Positions 1 to 5,445 of a stretch of DNA of 6,363 bases are shown here, in pieces. Source of the DNA: Cellulomonas sp. (GTDB lineage: Bacteria; Actinomycetota; Actinomycetes; Actinomycetales; Cellulomonadaceae); the NCBI GenBank assembly GCA_027451305.1, contig DAIDJQ010000216.1, forward strand, positions 1-6,363, in the 5' to 3' direction. Position 1 is the stretch's first letter. Each line of letters opens with the position of its first letter. A program made the position numbers and the translations under genes. The notes beneath the pieces were generated by a model. The model saw only the letters and a program-made list of their open reading frames with translations. It ran no database searches and was not told the DNA's origin.

Positions 1-1
1 C

Positions 2-712
2 CCCGGTCCCGGTCCCGCACCACGGCCGCCCGTCTACCCGGCGCCGGTGCGCCGCAGCGCCGGCCTCCCCCTGGTCGGCAGCGTGGTGGCGCTCGGCCTG
101 CTCACGCTCGCAGGTCTGCTGATCGCGCACCGCGCCGGCGCATTCACCGGTCCCGTCGTCGCCACGGCGGCCGGCGTGACCGCGGTGCTCGCGGGCCTGG
201 CGATCATCGGTGCGGGGCTGCGCGGACGCCGGAGCGGCGCGCTCACCGCCGTCGCCATCCTCGCGCTCGTCGCCGCGGGACCCGCAGCGCTGGCCGAGCG
301 CACCGACTGGACGTCGTCCGGCCTGTCCCAGGCGCAGCAGGTCAGCGGCTCGTCGACGGTGACGTTGACGGACCGGGACTCCGCCGCGCGCGGCGTGCGG
401 GCAGGTGTCGGCGACACCCGGATCGACCTGACCGCGGTGCCGATGAGCTCCAGCACGCTGGAGGTGCCGCTCTGGCTCGCGGTCGGCAGCTACACCGTGG
501 TGGTCCCCACCGGCACGGCCGTCACTGCCACGGTCGACCTCGGCGCCGGCTCCGTGCAGTGGCGGCTCGACGGCAGCGACCAGCAGGCCAACGGGGTCGG
601 GCTGTCGCAGCGCACCTTCAGCAACGCCGCCGCGCAGAACGGTACGTCGCAGCTGCACCTGCGGATCAGCATGGGCACCGGCGACCTGACGATCATCGAG
701 GAGCAGGCATGA
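2..712 (+). CDS. PspC/LiaF-like envelope stress membrane protein, C-terminal part (5' end outside window)
   Basis: The reading frame is open to the left edge, so this is the last 236 residues of a longer protein. The GTG at 47 encodes a valine inside a linker and is unlikely to be the start. Visible in order are a Pro/Gly/Ala-rich linker (fragment residues 1-18), three hydrophobic segments (about 22-43, 49-72 and 79-97), and a beta-rich C-terminal domain (about 117-234). That domain has alternating Val/Thr strands, the turn VGSYTVVVPTGT and a closing GTGDLTIIEE. Such a layout is known from actinobacterial PspC-domain proteins, where an N-terminal PspC domain precedes a linker, helices and a LiaF/DUF4097-like ('toastrack') beta domain; these proteins sense or respond to envelope stress. 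The PspC domain itself would lie upstream and is not seen, so the family call is inferred from the C-terminal half. The gene overlaps the next one by four bases. Confidence 0.72.
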   Translation, partial: PGPGPAPRPPVYPAPVRRSAGLPLVGSVVALGLLTLAGLLIAHRAGAFTGPVVATAAGVTAVLAGLAIIGAGLRGRRSGALTAVAILALVAAGPAALAERTDWTSSGLSQAQQVSGSSTVTLTDRDSAARGVRAGVGDTRIDLTAVPMSSSTLEVPLWLAVGSYTVVVPTGTAVTATVDLGAGSVQWRLDGSDQQANGVGLSQRTFSNAAAQNGTSQLHLRISMGTGDLTIIEEQA

Positions 713-1245
713 GCACCGACGACACCCGTCCGCTGCCCGCGGCGGACGACGAGACCCCGACCCGCGCGATCGACGCGGTCGCGGCTGAGGACCGGGTCAC
801 GGCGGACGAACCGGTCCGGGTCAGGGCAGACGAACCGGTCCAGCCGGGCGAGGACGACGGGACGGTCGAGCAGAGCACGTCCGACGTGCGGACCGAGACG
901 ACGGACCTGCCCGGCGCCACCGCCACCGACGCACCGCCGTCACCGGCTCCCGAGCCTGTCCGGGCGACGCCCGTGCCCGCCGTGCCGGTGCCACCCTCGA
1001 CCGCGGCGCAGCCGCCGGCGCCCCGGCCGCCGACCCCTGCCGGCCCCGAGCTGCGGGTCGGGACCGTGGTGTGGGGCCTGGTGGTCGCGGTCGTCGGGAT
1101 CGGGATCATCTCGTTCGCGTGGGGCGCTCGCATCGACGGCGGGCTGGCGCTGATCGTGCTCCTCGCGGGGGCCGGGGTGGCGCTGCTCGTCGGCTCGCTG
1201 GTGGTGGGCGCCCGCCGCCCCGGGCGACGGGGCACCGGCGGCTGA
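709..1245 (+). CDS. Hypothetical membrane protein with acidic/proline-rich N-terminal region and two C-terminal helices
   Basis: This gene encodes 178 residues. The ATG at 709 overlaps the upstream TGA (ATGA), and GAGGAG at 698-703 is a good Shine-Dalgarno sequence five bases ahead, so this start is preferred over an in-frame extension back to 559. Residues 1-70 are acidic and of low complexity, and include a repeated ADEPV (32-36 and 40-44). Residues 71-112 are Pro/Ala-rich. Two hydrophobic helices follow (about 117-139 and 145-167), then a basic, Gly/Arg-rich tail. The likely topology is a helical hairpin with the long disordered region and the basic tail both in the cytoplasm. I recognise no enzymatic domain. 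The overlap points to translational coupling with the PspC/LiaF-like protein, so a role as its membrane partner is plausible but inferred only from context. Confidence 0.8.
   Translation: MSTDDTRPLPAADDETPTRAIDAVAAEDRVTADEPVRVRADEPVQPGEDDGTVEQSTSDVRTETTDLPGATATDAPPSPAPEPVRATPVPAVPVPPSTAAQPPAPRPPTPAGPELRVGTVVWGLVVAVVGIGIISFAWGARIDGGLALIVLLAGAGVALLVGSLVVGARRPGRRGTGG
805..841 (+). repeat. Tandem-like 13-bp direct repeat encoding ADEPV
   Basis: The sequence GACGAACCGGTCC occurs at 805-817 and again at 829-841. The two copies are 24 bases (eight codons) apart and in the same frame, so each encodes the core of an ADEPV peptide. This is a short in-frame duplication within the disordered acidic segment of the 178-residue membrane protein. 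Such duplications are common in low-complexity linkers and probably only change linker length. Confidence 0.6.
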
Positions 1246-1318
1246 CGGGACGGGCCGGGCCGGTCGGAGGGACCGGAGACGGCGGACCGACCCGGCCGGG
1301 CCGCAACAAGAAGTGGCA

Positions 1319-1366
1319 ACGAGAAGAGGGACGGCCGACCGTGAGGTCGACCGTCCCTCTTCTCGT
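1319..1366. terminator. Bidirectional intrinsic terminator between convergent genes
   Basis: The arms 1319-1334 and 1351-1366 are perfect 16-base complements. After one C/A mismatch (1335 and 1350) five more pairs follow (1336-1340 with 1345-1349), closing a GTGA loop at 1341-1344. In the plus-strand RNA the loop GUGA fits the GNRA tetraloop rule. The hairpin lies 73 bases after the stop of the plus-strand gene and 24 bases after the stop of the minus-strand gene, so it can serve both. On the minus strand the stem is followed by a weak T-rich run (TTCTTGTT within 1318-1301). On the plus strand there is no T-run, which is common for actinobacterial terminators. A smaller hairpin, 1260-1276 (CCGGTC and GACCGG around five bases), precedes it on the plus side. 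Confidence 0.85.
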
Positions 1367-1390
1367 CAGGACGGACTGCTCGGAGGCTGG

Positions 1391-1939
1391 TCAGACGGTG
1401 ACCGGCTCCTTGGCCGCCGATGCGGAGGCGGCGGGGACAGCGGCCACCTTCATCAGGGTCCAGCCGATCAGGGCGAACACCGCGCCGACGCCGATCGCGA
1501 AGAGCGCGACGCCGAAGGCGATCACCGAGGTGAACAGCGAGGCCCGCAGGAACGAGCCGGTCATGACCGTGGTGCGCTGGCCGTTCAGCTTGATGATGTC
1601 CGCGTCCTTGGCGATCTGGTCGGCGGTCTCGCCGGAGGCCTTGAGGGCGTTCGTCTTCGCGGTGATGTCGGCGCCGAGCTCGGCGTAGGTCCGGTCGTTG
1701 CTCGCCGTGAGCTCGTGGTGGCGGATGATCATCGCCTGCGAGAAGGCGGTCCACGGCGAGTTCACGTTCTGGCCGCCGAAGGTGGCGTCGGGCGAGACGG
1801 TGATCTTCTCGGCGGCGAGGTTGCTGGCGACAGCACCCCACGTGACGCCACCCGCGACGACGAAGATGACGCCGAAGATGAGGGTGATGAGCGCCAGGAC
1901 CCTGGCGGTCCCGGTGCGCTCGCTGAGGGTGGTGGACAT
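1391..1939 (-). CDS. Small two-helix membrane protein of the family mislabelled 'aromatic ring-opening dioxygenase LigA'
   Basis: This gene encodes 182 residues from an ATG preceded by GGGGAG three bases upstream, a good if slightly close ribosome-binding site. There are two hydrophobic segments: residues about 12-38 (ITLIFGVIFVVAGGVTWGAV) and about 130-164 (SVIAFGVALFAIGVGAVFAL). Between them lies a polar domain of about 90 residues, probably outside the membrane, containing SPWTAFSQAMIIRHHE and a helical, Lys/Asp-rich stretch. The protein ends in an Ala-rich tail. Similar actinobacterial proteins are often named 'aromatic ring-opening dioxygenase LigA' in automatic annotation. Nothing here supports a dioxygenase: the protein is mostly helix and membrane, and no LigAB-type metal site is recognisable. 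Its true function is unknown. It is the last minus-strand gene, with the terminator just downstream and its own 241-base upstream region, so it is probably transcribed alone. Confidence 0.86.
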   Translation of the reverse strand: MSTTLSERTGTARVLALITLIFGVIFVVAGGVTWGAVASNLAAEKITVSPDATFGGQNVNSPWTAFSQAMIIRHHELTASNDRTYAELGADITAKTNALKASGETADQIAKDADIIKLNGQRTTVMTGSFLRASLFTSVIAFGVALFAIGVGAVFALIGWTLMKVAAVPAASASAAKEPVTV

Positions 1940-2180
1940 GCGCTCCCCGATTCGTTGGTGGATCTCTGCTGCTGTCGAGGCCCGGCGAGATCCGGCCCTC
2001 GATGAGCATCTGTGCTCGAAAGGAAGCGTCGTCGCTGGTGAACACGCTTTGCTGGGACCCAGGTCCCGCGGAATGCAGCGTCGCAGGTCAGAGCACCCTT
2101 TGCGGCGCTATATCATCCCTTGACTCGCCGCGGAGGCAACCGCATCGCTGCACGCGCGGCCCTCGGGGGGTCCCGCGGCG
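1940..2180 (-). promoter_or_regulatory. 241-bp intergenic region, probable promoter and leader of the two-helix membrane protein gene
   Basis: This is the longest non-coding stretch in the window, and parts of it are less GC-rich than the genes. On the minus strand TGATATAGC at 2115-2107 resembles an extended -10 element (TG-n-TATAGC), though the last base of the hexamer is a poor match and no -35 at normal spacing is evident. It is enclosed by GCGGCG (2102-2107) and CGCCGC (2126-2131), a possible inverted-repeat operator that slightly overlaps the hexamer. Transcription from there would leave a leader of about 160 bases containing two small hairpins: GGGACC/GGTCCC at 2054-2067 and GAGCA/TGCTC at 2004-2017. 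The promoter call is weak. I see no recognisable riboswitch and no small gene with convincing codon use. Confidence 0.35.
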
Positions 2181-3326
2181 TCAGGGAAGGCGTACGAGCG
2201 AGCGAGCACGCTCGTACTCGGCCTGCGCGGCGACCAGCACCCGCTGCCACCCGAAGTCCGGTCGCTGCGCCCTGTTGTGGGCCGCGATGCGGTCCAGCAG
2301 CGCGCCGTCCCGGGCGAGCCGCACGATCGCGAGCGCCATCTCGTCGTCGTCGTCCACCAGCAGACCGTCGACGCCGTCGACCACGAACTCCGCGATCCCG
2401 GTCCCCCGGCGAGCCACGACGACGAGCCCGGCGGCCCGTGCCTCGAGCGCCGCGATGCCGAAGGCCTCGAGCTCCGCAGGGGCGAGGAACACGTCCGCCT
2501 CGAGGTAGGTGGAACGCACCTCGTCCCGCGGCACCTGACCGCGCAGCTCCACGAGGTGCTCCAGGCCGCTGTCCGCGACGGCCGCCTGGACCGACGCCCG
2601 GGCCGGGCCGGAGCCGAGAACGGTGAGCCGCAGCCGGTCCGGAGGAAGCCGGCGGGCAGCCTCCGCCACGGCCCTGACCAGCGGAACCGCACGTTTGCGG
2701 GGGGCCAGCCGCATGGTCGCCACCAGCCGCAGCGGCCCGCGCTCACCGGGCCGGTCGGCCCGCTCGGGGTCCCCGTGCGGTGCCCACCGGTCGAGGTCCA
2801 CCCCGTTCGGCAGCACATCGACGCGCTGGCCCTCGAACACCGCGGACACCCGCTCCGCCGCCGCCGAGCTCACCGCGCTCAGCGCAGCCGGCACCGTCCG
2901 CCAGTGCGACGCCTGCACCGCGCGGTGCAGCGCGGGGGCGATCCCGTCGAGCATGCAGTGCCACGTGATCGCCGTCGGCAGCCCCGCCGCCACCGCCAGC
3001 CTGGCGCCGTCGAACGCGAACGGTGAGACGACGCCGGCGTGCACGTGCACGACGTCGGGCGCGACCATCCGCAAGGCCTCGGCGACGAGGTGCGGGCCGC
3101 GCGGGTTCACCGGCAGCTCGAACGGCATCCGGGCACCGAGCCGGTGCACCTTCACCCCGCCGACGTCCTGCACCGCACCGCCCCGTTCCTGACCTGGACC
3201 CAAGGTCCCGGTCAGGACGTGGACCTCGTGTCCTGCGGCCACCTGGTACGCAGCGAGGTCGTTGACCTGCGTCTCGATGCCGCCGGTCCGAGGCGGGAAG
3301 CAGTCGGAGACGTGGACGATCCGCAC
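2181..3326 (-). CDS. GT4-type (GT-B fold) glycosyltransferase
   Basis: This gene encodes 381 residues, a normal length for family 4 retaining glycosyltransferases, which move a sugar from a nucleotide-sugar donor to a lipid, glycan or small-molecule acceptor at the cytoplasmic membrane face. Residues 1-18 carry RIVHVSDCFPPRTGGIE, the N-terminal acceptor-domain start with its glycine loop. HVHAG is at 94-98 and VLPNGVD at 171-177 marks the domain junction. RLAPRKR (206-212) holds the basic residues that usually bind donor phosphates. EAFGIAALE (287-295) is the EX7E motif with both glutamates present. A short Asp run (325-328) follows GLLV. The GTG start at 3326 directly precedes the conserved RIVHVSD strand; a Shine-Dalgarno sequence is poor, but TAGCCT lies seven bases upstream. 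The acceptor cannot be read from sequence; mannosyl- or glucosyltransfer to an envelope glycolipid is a reasonable guess. It follows the DUF3817 gene after 42 bases. Confidence 0.92.
   Translation of the reverse strand: MRIVHVSDCFPPRTGGIETQVNDLAAYQVAAGHEVHVLTGTLGPGQERGGAVQDVGGVKVHRLGARMPFELPVNPRGPHLVAEALRMVAPDVVHVHAGVVSPFAFDGARLAVAAGLPTAITWHCMLDGIAPALHRAVQASHWRTVPAALSAVSSAAAERVSAVFEGQRVDVLPNGVDLDRWAPHGDPERADRPGERGPLRLVATMRLAPRKRAVPLVRAVAEAARRLPPDRLRLTVLGSGPARASVQAAVADSGLEHLVELRGQVPRDEVRSTYLEADVFLAPAELEAFGIAALEARAAGLVVVARRGTGIAEFVVDGVDGLLVDDDDEMALAIVRLARDGALLDRIAAHNRAQRPDFGWQRVLVAAQAEYERARSLVRLP
2192..2217 (-). terminator. Possible terminator hairpin at the 3' end of the glycosyltransferase gene
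   Basis: GTACGAGCG (2192-2200) and CGCTCGTAC (2209-2217) are perfect 9-base complements around an 8-base loop. The hairpin lies in the last codons of the glycosyltransferase gene, ending eight bases before its stop codon. On the minus strand it is followed by GCCTTCCCT, a pyrimidine run but not a true T-tract. It could end the guaA-DUF3817-glycosyltransferase transcript, or it may simply reflect repeated Arg/Glu/Ser codons. Confidence 0.3.
3187..3217 (-). repeat. Long near-perfect inverted repeat inside the glycosyltransferase gene
   Basis: TCCTGACC (3187-3194) pairs with GGTCAGGA (3210-3217), and GGACC (3196-3200) pairs with GGTCC (3204-3208). There is one mismatch (3195 with 3209) and a three-base loop. 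The result is a 13-pair stem within 31 bases, about 110 bases into the coding sequence, over the residues TGTLGPGQER. The mRNA should fold tightly here. A role in attenuation or translation is possible but unproven. Confidence 0.6.
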
Positions 3327-3333
3327 GCCTACC

Positions 3334-3339
3334 AGGCTA
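3334..3339 (-). promoter_or_regulatory. Candidate -10 element giving a near-leaderless glycosyltransferase mRNA
   Basis: On the minus strand TAGCCT (3339-3334) fits the actinobacterial -10 consensus TAnnnT and lies seven bases before the GTG start at 3326, the distance expected when transcription starts at or next to the start codon. No purine-rich Shine-Dalgarno sequence of quality is present (only GGTAGG, two bases from GTG) and no clear -35 is seen. The element lies in the 42-base gap after the DUF3817 stop, so it would give the glycosyltransferase a promoter of its own. Confidence 0.4.
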
Positions 3340-3368
3340 ACCGCGAGGTCCCGAGCGGCCGGTGGTGC

Positions 3369-3749
3369 TCACCGGCGGCCGAGCGCCGCGAGACGCTCCT
3401 GCCCGTCCGCGTGCACCCGCCGCTCCAGGACGAACGACATCACCGGGACCACACCCGCGGCCGCCATGGTGGCGAACCGGCCCAGGCGCCACCGCATCAC
3501 GGACCACAGATCGAAGACGGTGGCCAGGTACACGATGTAGACGAAGCCGTGCGTGCGCGGCACCCAGTCGAGGGCGTACACGTGGAAGCCGTACTTGAGC
3601 ACCATCTCCAGGCACAGCACCAGCAGCATCGAGCCGGTGACGTAGGCCATCACGCGGTACCGGCCCAGGGCCCCCGCCGCGCGGCGCACCCGAGGGTCAA
3701 CCGCAGCAGGGTCGGTGCTGGGTCCGGTCGCGCCCGTCGTACCTGTCAC
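3369..3749 (-). CDS. DUF3817-family integral membrane protein
   Basis: This gene encodes 126 residues. A polar N-terminal stretch (1-28) precedes three predicted membrane helices, at about 30-54 (VMAYVTGSMLLVLCLEMVLK), 65-86 (HGFVYIVYLATVFDLWSVM) and 92-110 (RFATMAAAGVVPVMSFVLER). A charged tail follows. The His-Gly pair opening the second helix (THGFVYIVY) and the FVLERRV end of the third are what I remember as hallmarks of the DUF3817 family of small actinobacterial and Bacillus membrane proteins. The function is unknown; no enzymatic motif is visible. The GTG start at 3749 lies four bases after the guaA stop, and GGGAG at 3761-3757, inside the last guaA codons, is a ribosome-binding site at seven-base spacing. 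Co-transcription and translational coupling with guaA are therefore likely. This says more about shared expression than about a role in purine metabolism. Confidence 0.9.
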   Translation of the reverse strand: MTGTTGATGPSTDPAAVDPRVRRAAGALGRYRVMAYVTGSMLLVLCLEMVLKYGFHVYALDWVPRTHGFVYIVYLATVFDLWSVMRWRLGRFATMAAAGVVPVMSFVLERRVHADGQERLAALGRR

Positions 3750-3753
3750 CGTC

Positions 3754-5334
3754 TCACTCCCACTCGATCGTGCCCGGCGGCTTGCTGGTGACGTCCAGCA
3801 CCACCCGGTTGACCTCCCGGACCTCGTTGGTGATCCGGGTCGAGATCGTGGCGAGGACGTCGTAGGGCAGCCGGGTCCAGTCGGCCGTCATCGCGTCCTC
3901 GCTGGACACGGGCCGCAGCACCACCGGGTGCCCGTACGTGCGTCCGTCGCCCTGCACACCGACCGAGCGCACGTCGGCCAGCAGCACCACGGGGCACTGC
4001 CAGATCTCGCGGTCCAGGCCGGCACGGGTGAGCTCCTCGCGCGCGATCAGGTCCGCGGCGCGCAGCAGGTCGAGCCGCTCGGCGGTGACCTCGCCGACGA
4101 TGCGGATGCCGAGGCCGGGGCCGGGGAACGGCTGGCGCCAGACGATGGCCTCCGGCACGCCCAGCTCCAGGCCGACAGCCCGCACCTCGTCCTTGAACAA
4201 CGTCCGCAGCGGCTCGACGAGCTCGAACTGCAGGTCGTCCGGAAGGCCCCCGACGTTGTGGTGGCTCTTGATGTTCGCCGCGCCCTCGCCGCCGCCGGAC
4301 TCCACGACGTCCGGGCAGAGGGTGCCCTGGACCAGCAACCGCACCGGCTCGCCGGCTGCGCCGGCCTCCTCGACCACCTCTCGGGCGGCGTCCTCGAAGA
4401 CCCGGATGAACTCGCGGCCGATGATCTTGCGCTTGGTCTCCGGGTCGGACACCCCGGCGAGAGCCGCGAGGAACCGGTCCCGCGCGTCCACGACCTTCAG
4501 CCGCACGCCCGTGGCGGCGACGAAGTCGGTCTCGACCTGCTCGGCCTCACCCGAGCGGAGCAGGCCGTGGTCCACGAACACGCAGGTCAGCTGCTCGCCG
4601 ATCGCCTTCTGCACCAGGGCCGCGGCCACGGAGGAGTCCACGCCGCCGGAGAGCCCGCAGATCACCCGCGCATCGCCCACCTGGGCCCGGATCGCGGCGA
4701 CCTGGTCGGCGACCACGTTCCCCGGGTTCCAGTCCGGCGCCAGGCCGGCACCGCGGTACAGGAAGTTCTCCAGCGTCGCCTGGCCGAGCGGCGTGTGGTG
4801 CACCTCGGGGTGCCACTGCACCCCGAACAGCCGACGCTCGGTGTCCTCGAAGGCGGCGACCGGAGCGGCGGCGGTGCTCGCCAGCACCCGGAACCCGGCG
4901 GGGGGCGCCTGGACGGCCACGCCGTGGCTCATCCACACCCGCTGCTCGTCGGGCGACCCGTCCAGCAGCACGCCGTCCTCGGCGACCACCGCCTGCGTCT
5001 GCCCGTACTCACCGGTCGCGCCCGCGTCCACCGTCCCGCCGAGCGCGTGCGCCATGGCCTGGAACCCGTAGCAGATGCCGAGCACGGGCACGCCGGCTGC
5101 GAAGAGCGCCGGGTCGACGGACGGGGCACCTGGCTCGTACACGCTCGCGGGACCGCCGGACAGGATGATCGCCGCGGGGTCCTTGGCCAGCATCGCCGCG
5201 ACCGACGCCGTGTGCGGCACGATCTCGGAGTAGACGTGCGCCTCGCGGACGCGACGTGCGATGAGCTGGGCGTACTGGGCGCCGAAGTCGACGACGAGGA
5301 CCGGGCGCTGCGCGGTGGCCGGGGGCTGCGTCAC
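3754..5334 (-). CDS. guaA: GMP synthase (glutamine-hydrolysing)
   Basis: GuaA converts XMP, ATP and glutamine to GMP in the cytoplasm, the last step of guanine nucleotide synthesis. The 526-residue length fits the usual figure of about 525. The N-terminal class I amidotransferase domain (about 10-200) has the nucleophile Cys88 in GICYGFQ and the His175/Glu177 pair in GVQWHPE. The ATP-pyrophosphatase domain (about 203-398) has the PP-loop SGGVDSS at 229-235 and [10 protein letters not shown] at 356-365. The C-terminal dimerisation domain carries [15 protein letters not shown] (401-415), [13 protein letters not shown] (474-486) and the end KPPGTIEWE. The frame stays open far upstream, but homology begins at [11 protein letters not shown], so the GTG at 5334 is chosen. 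One oddity is Cys340 in [11 protein letters not shown], where tyrosine is usual. The SURF1 gene ends 107 bases upstream; the DUF3817 gene begins four bases after the stop. Confidence 0.98.
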   Translation of the reverse strand: MTQPPATAQRPVLVVDFGAQYAQLIARRVREAHVYSEIVPHTASVAAMLAKDPAAIILSGGPASVYEPGAPSVDPALFAAGVPVLGICYGFQAMAHALGGTVDAGATGEYGQTQAVVAEDGVLLDGSPDEQRVWMSHGVAVQAPPAGFRVLASTAAAPVAAFEDTERRLFGVQWHPEVHHTPLGQATLENFLYRGAGLAPDWNPGNVVADQVAAIRAQVGDARVICGLSGGVDSSVAAALVQKAIGEQLTCVFVDHGLLRSGEAEQVETDFVAATGVRLKVVDARDRFLAALAGVSDPETKRKIIGREFIRVFEDAAREVVEEAGAAGEPVRLLVQGTLCPDVVESGGGEGAANIKSHHNVGGLPDDLQFELVEPLRTLFKDEVRAVGLELGVPEAIVWRQPFPGPGLGIRIVGEVTAERLDLLRAADLIAREELTRAGLDREIWQCPVVLLADVRSVGVQGDGRTYGHPVVLRPVSSEDAMTADWTRLPYDVLATISTRITNEVREVNRVVLDVTSKPPGTIEWE

Positions 5335-5340
5335 CGGACC

Positions 5341-5346
5341 AGGATA
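5341..5346 (-). promoter_or_regulatory. Candidate -10 element for a leaderless guaA transcript
   Basis: On the minus strand TATCCT (5346-5341) fits the TAnnnT consensus, and the GTG start codon at 5334 begins after a six-base spacer, exactly where transcription would be expected to start. No Shine-Dalgarno sequence is found ahead of the GTG and no -35 is recognisable (GCGGGG at that place). Leaderless GTG/ATG mRNAs with this arrangement are known to be common in Actinomycetota. The rest of the 107-base gap (5335-5441) is GC-rich and shows no purine riboswitch. Confidence 0.5.
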
Positions 5347-5416
5347 GGTGCGCTGCGGGAGCACCCCGCGCCGTGGGCGACGCCGGCGGCTGCTCGTCGG
5401 GGTACCTGGTCGGAGC

Positions 5417-5445
5417 GCCCCGCGGGGCTGAGCTCGTCGGCTCAG
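5417..5445. repeat. Palindrome and small hairpin at the SURF1 stop codon
   Basis: GCCCCGCGGGGC (5417-5428) is a perfect 12-base palindrome. Immediately next to it, CTGAGC (5428-5433) and GCTCAG (5440-5445) pair around six bases and include the SURF1 stop codon. There is no T-run. They could slow or end transcription after SURF1, or be chance in GC-rich DNA. Confidence 0.35.

Noticed and set aside
559..708. Longer start for the 178-residue membrane protein
   Set aside because: The extra 50 residues are the Arg/Gln-rich shadow of the upstream gene, while ATG 709 has a good GAGGAG site and the ATGA overlap.
693..2045. A 450-codon minus-strand frame across the terminator and both flanking genes
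   Set aside because: It runs through the shared hairpin and overlaps two better-supported genes in other frames; the translation is low-complexity Arg/Ser/Pro with no domain.
2120..2131. HspR-type (HAIR) operator suggested by TTGACTC
   Set aside because: The known operator needs CTTGAGT and its inverted partner; here only a partial, mismatched half-site is present.
2341..2358. CGT/CGTCGT microsatellite-like run
   Set aside because: It simply encodes four aspartates in the glycosyltransferase after GLLV, and is too short to suggest phase variation.
2108..2818. A 236-codon minus-strand frame overlapping the glycosyltransferase
   Set aside because: It is a shadow in another frame of the glycosyltransferase; the Trp/Arg/Ser-rich composition is typical of frame-shifted high-GC coding DNA.
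5335..5441. Purine riboswitch ahead of guaA
   Set aside because: The gap is short and GC-rich, has none of the conserved purine-riboswitch loop sequences, and the likely transcript start is at the GTG itself.
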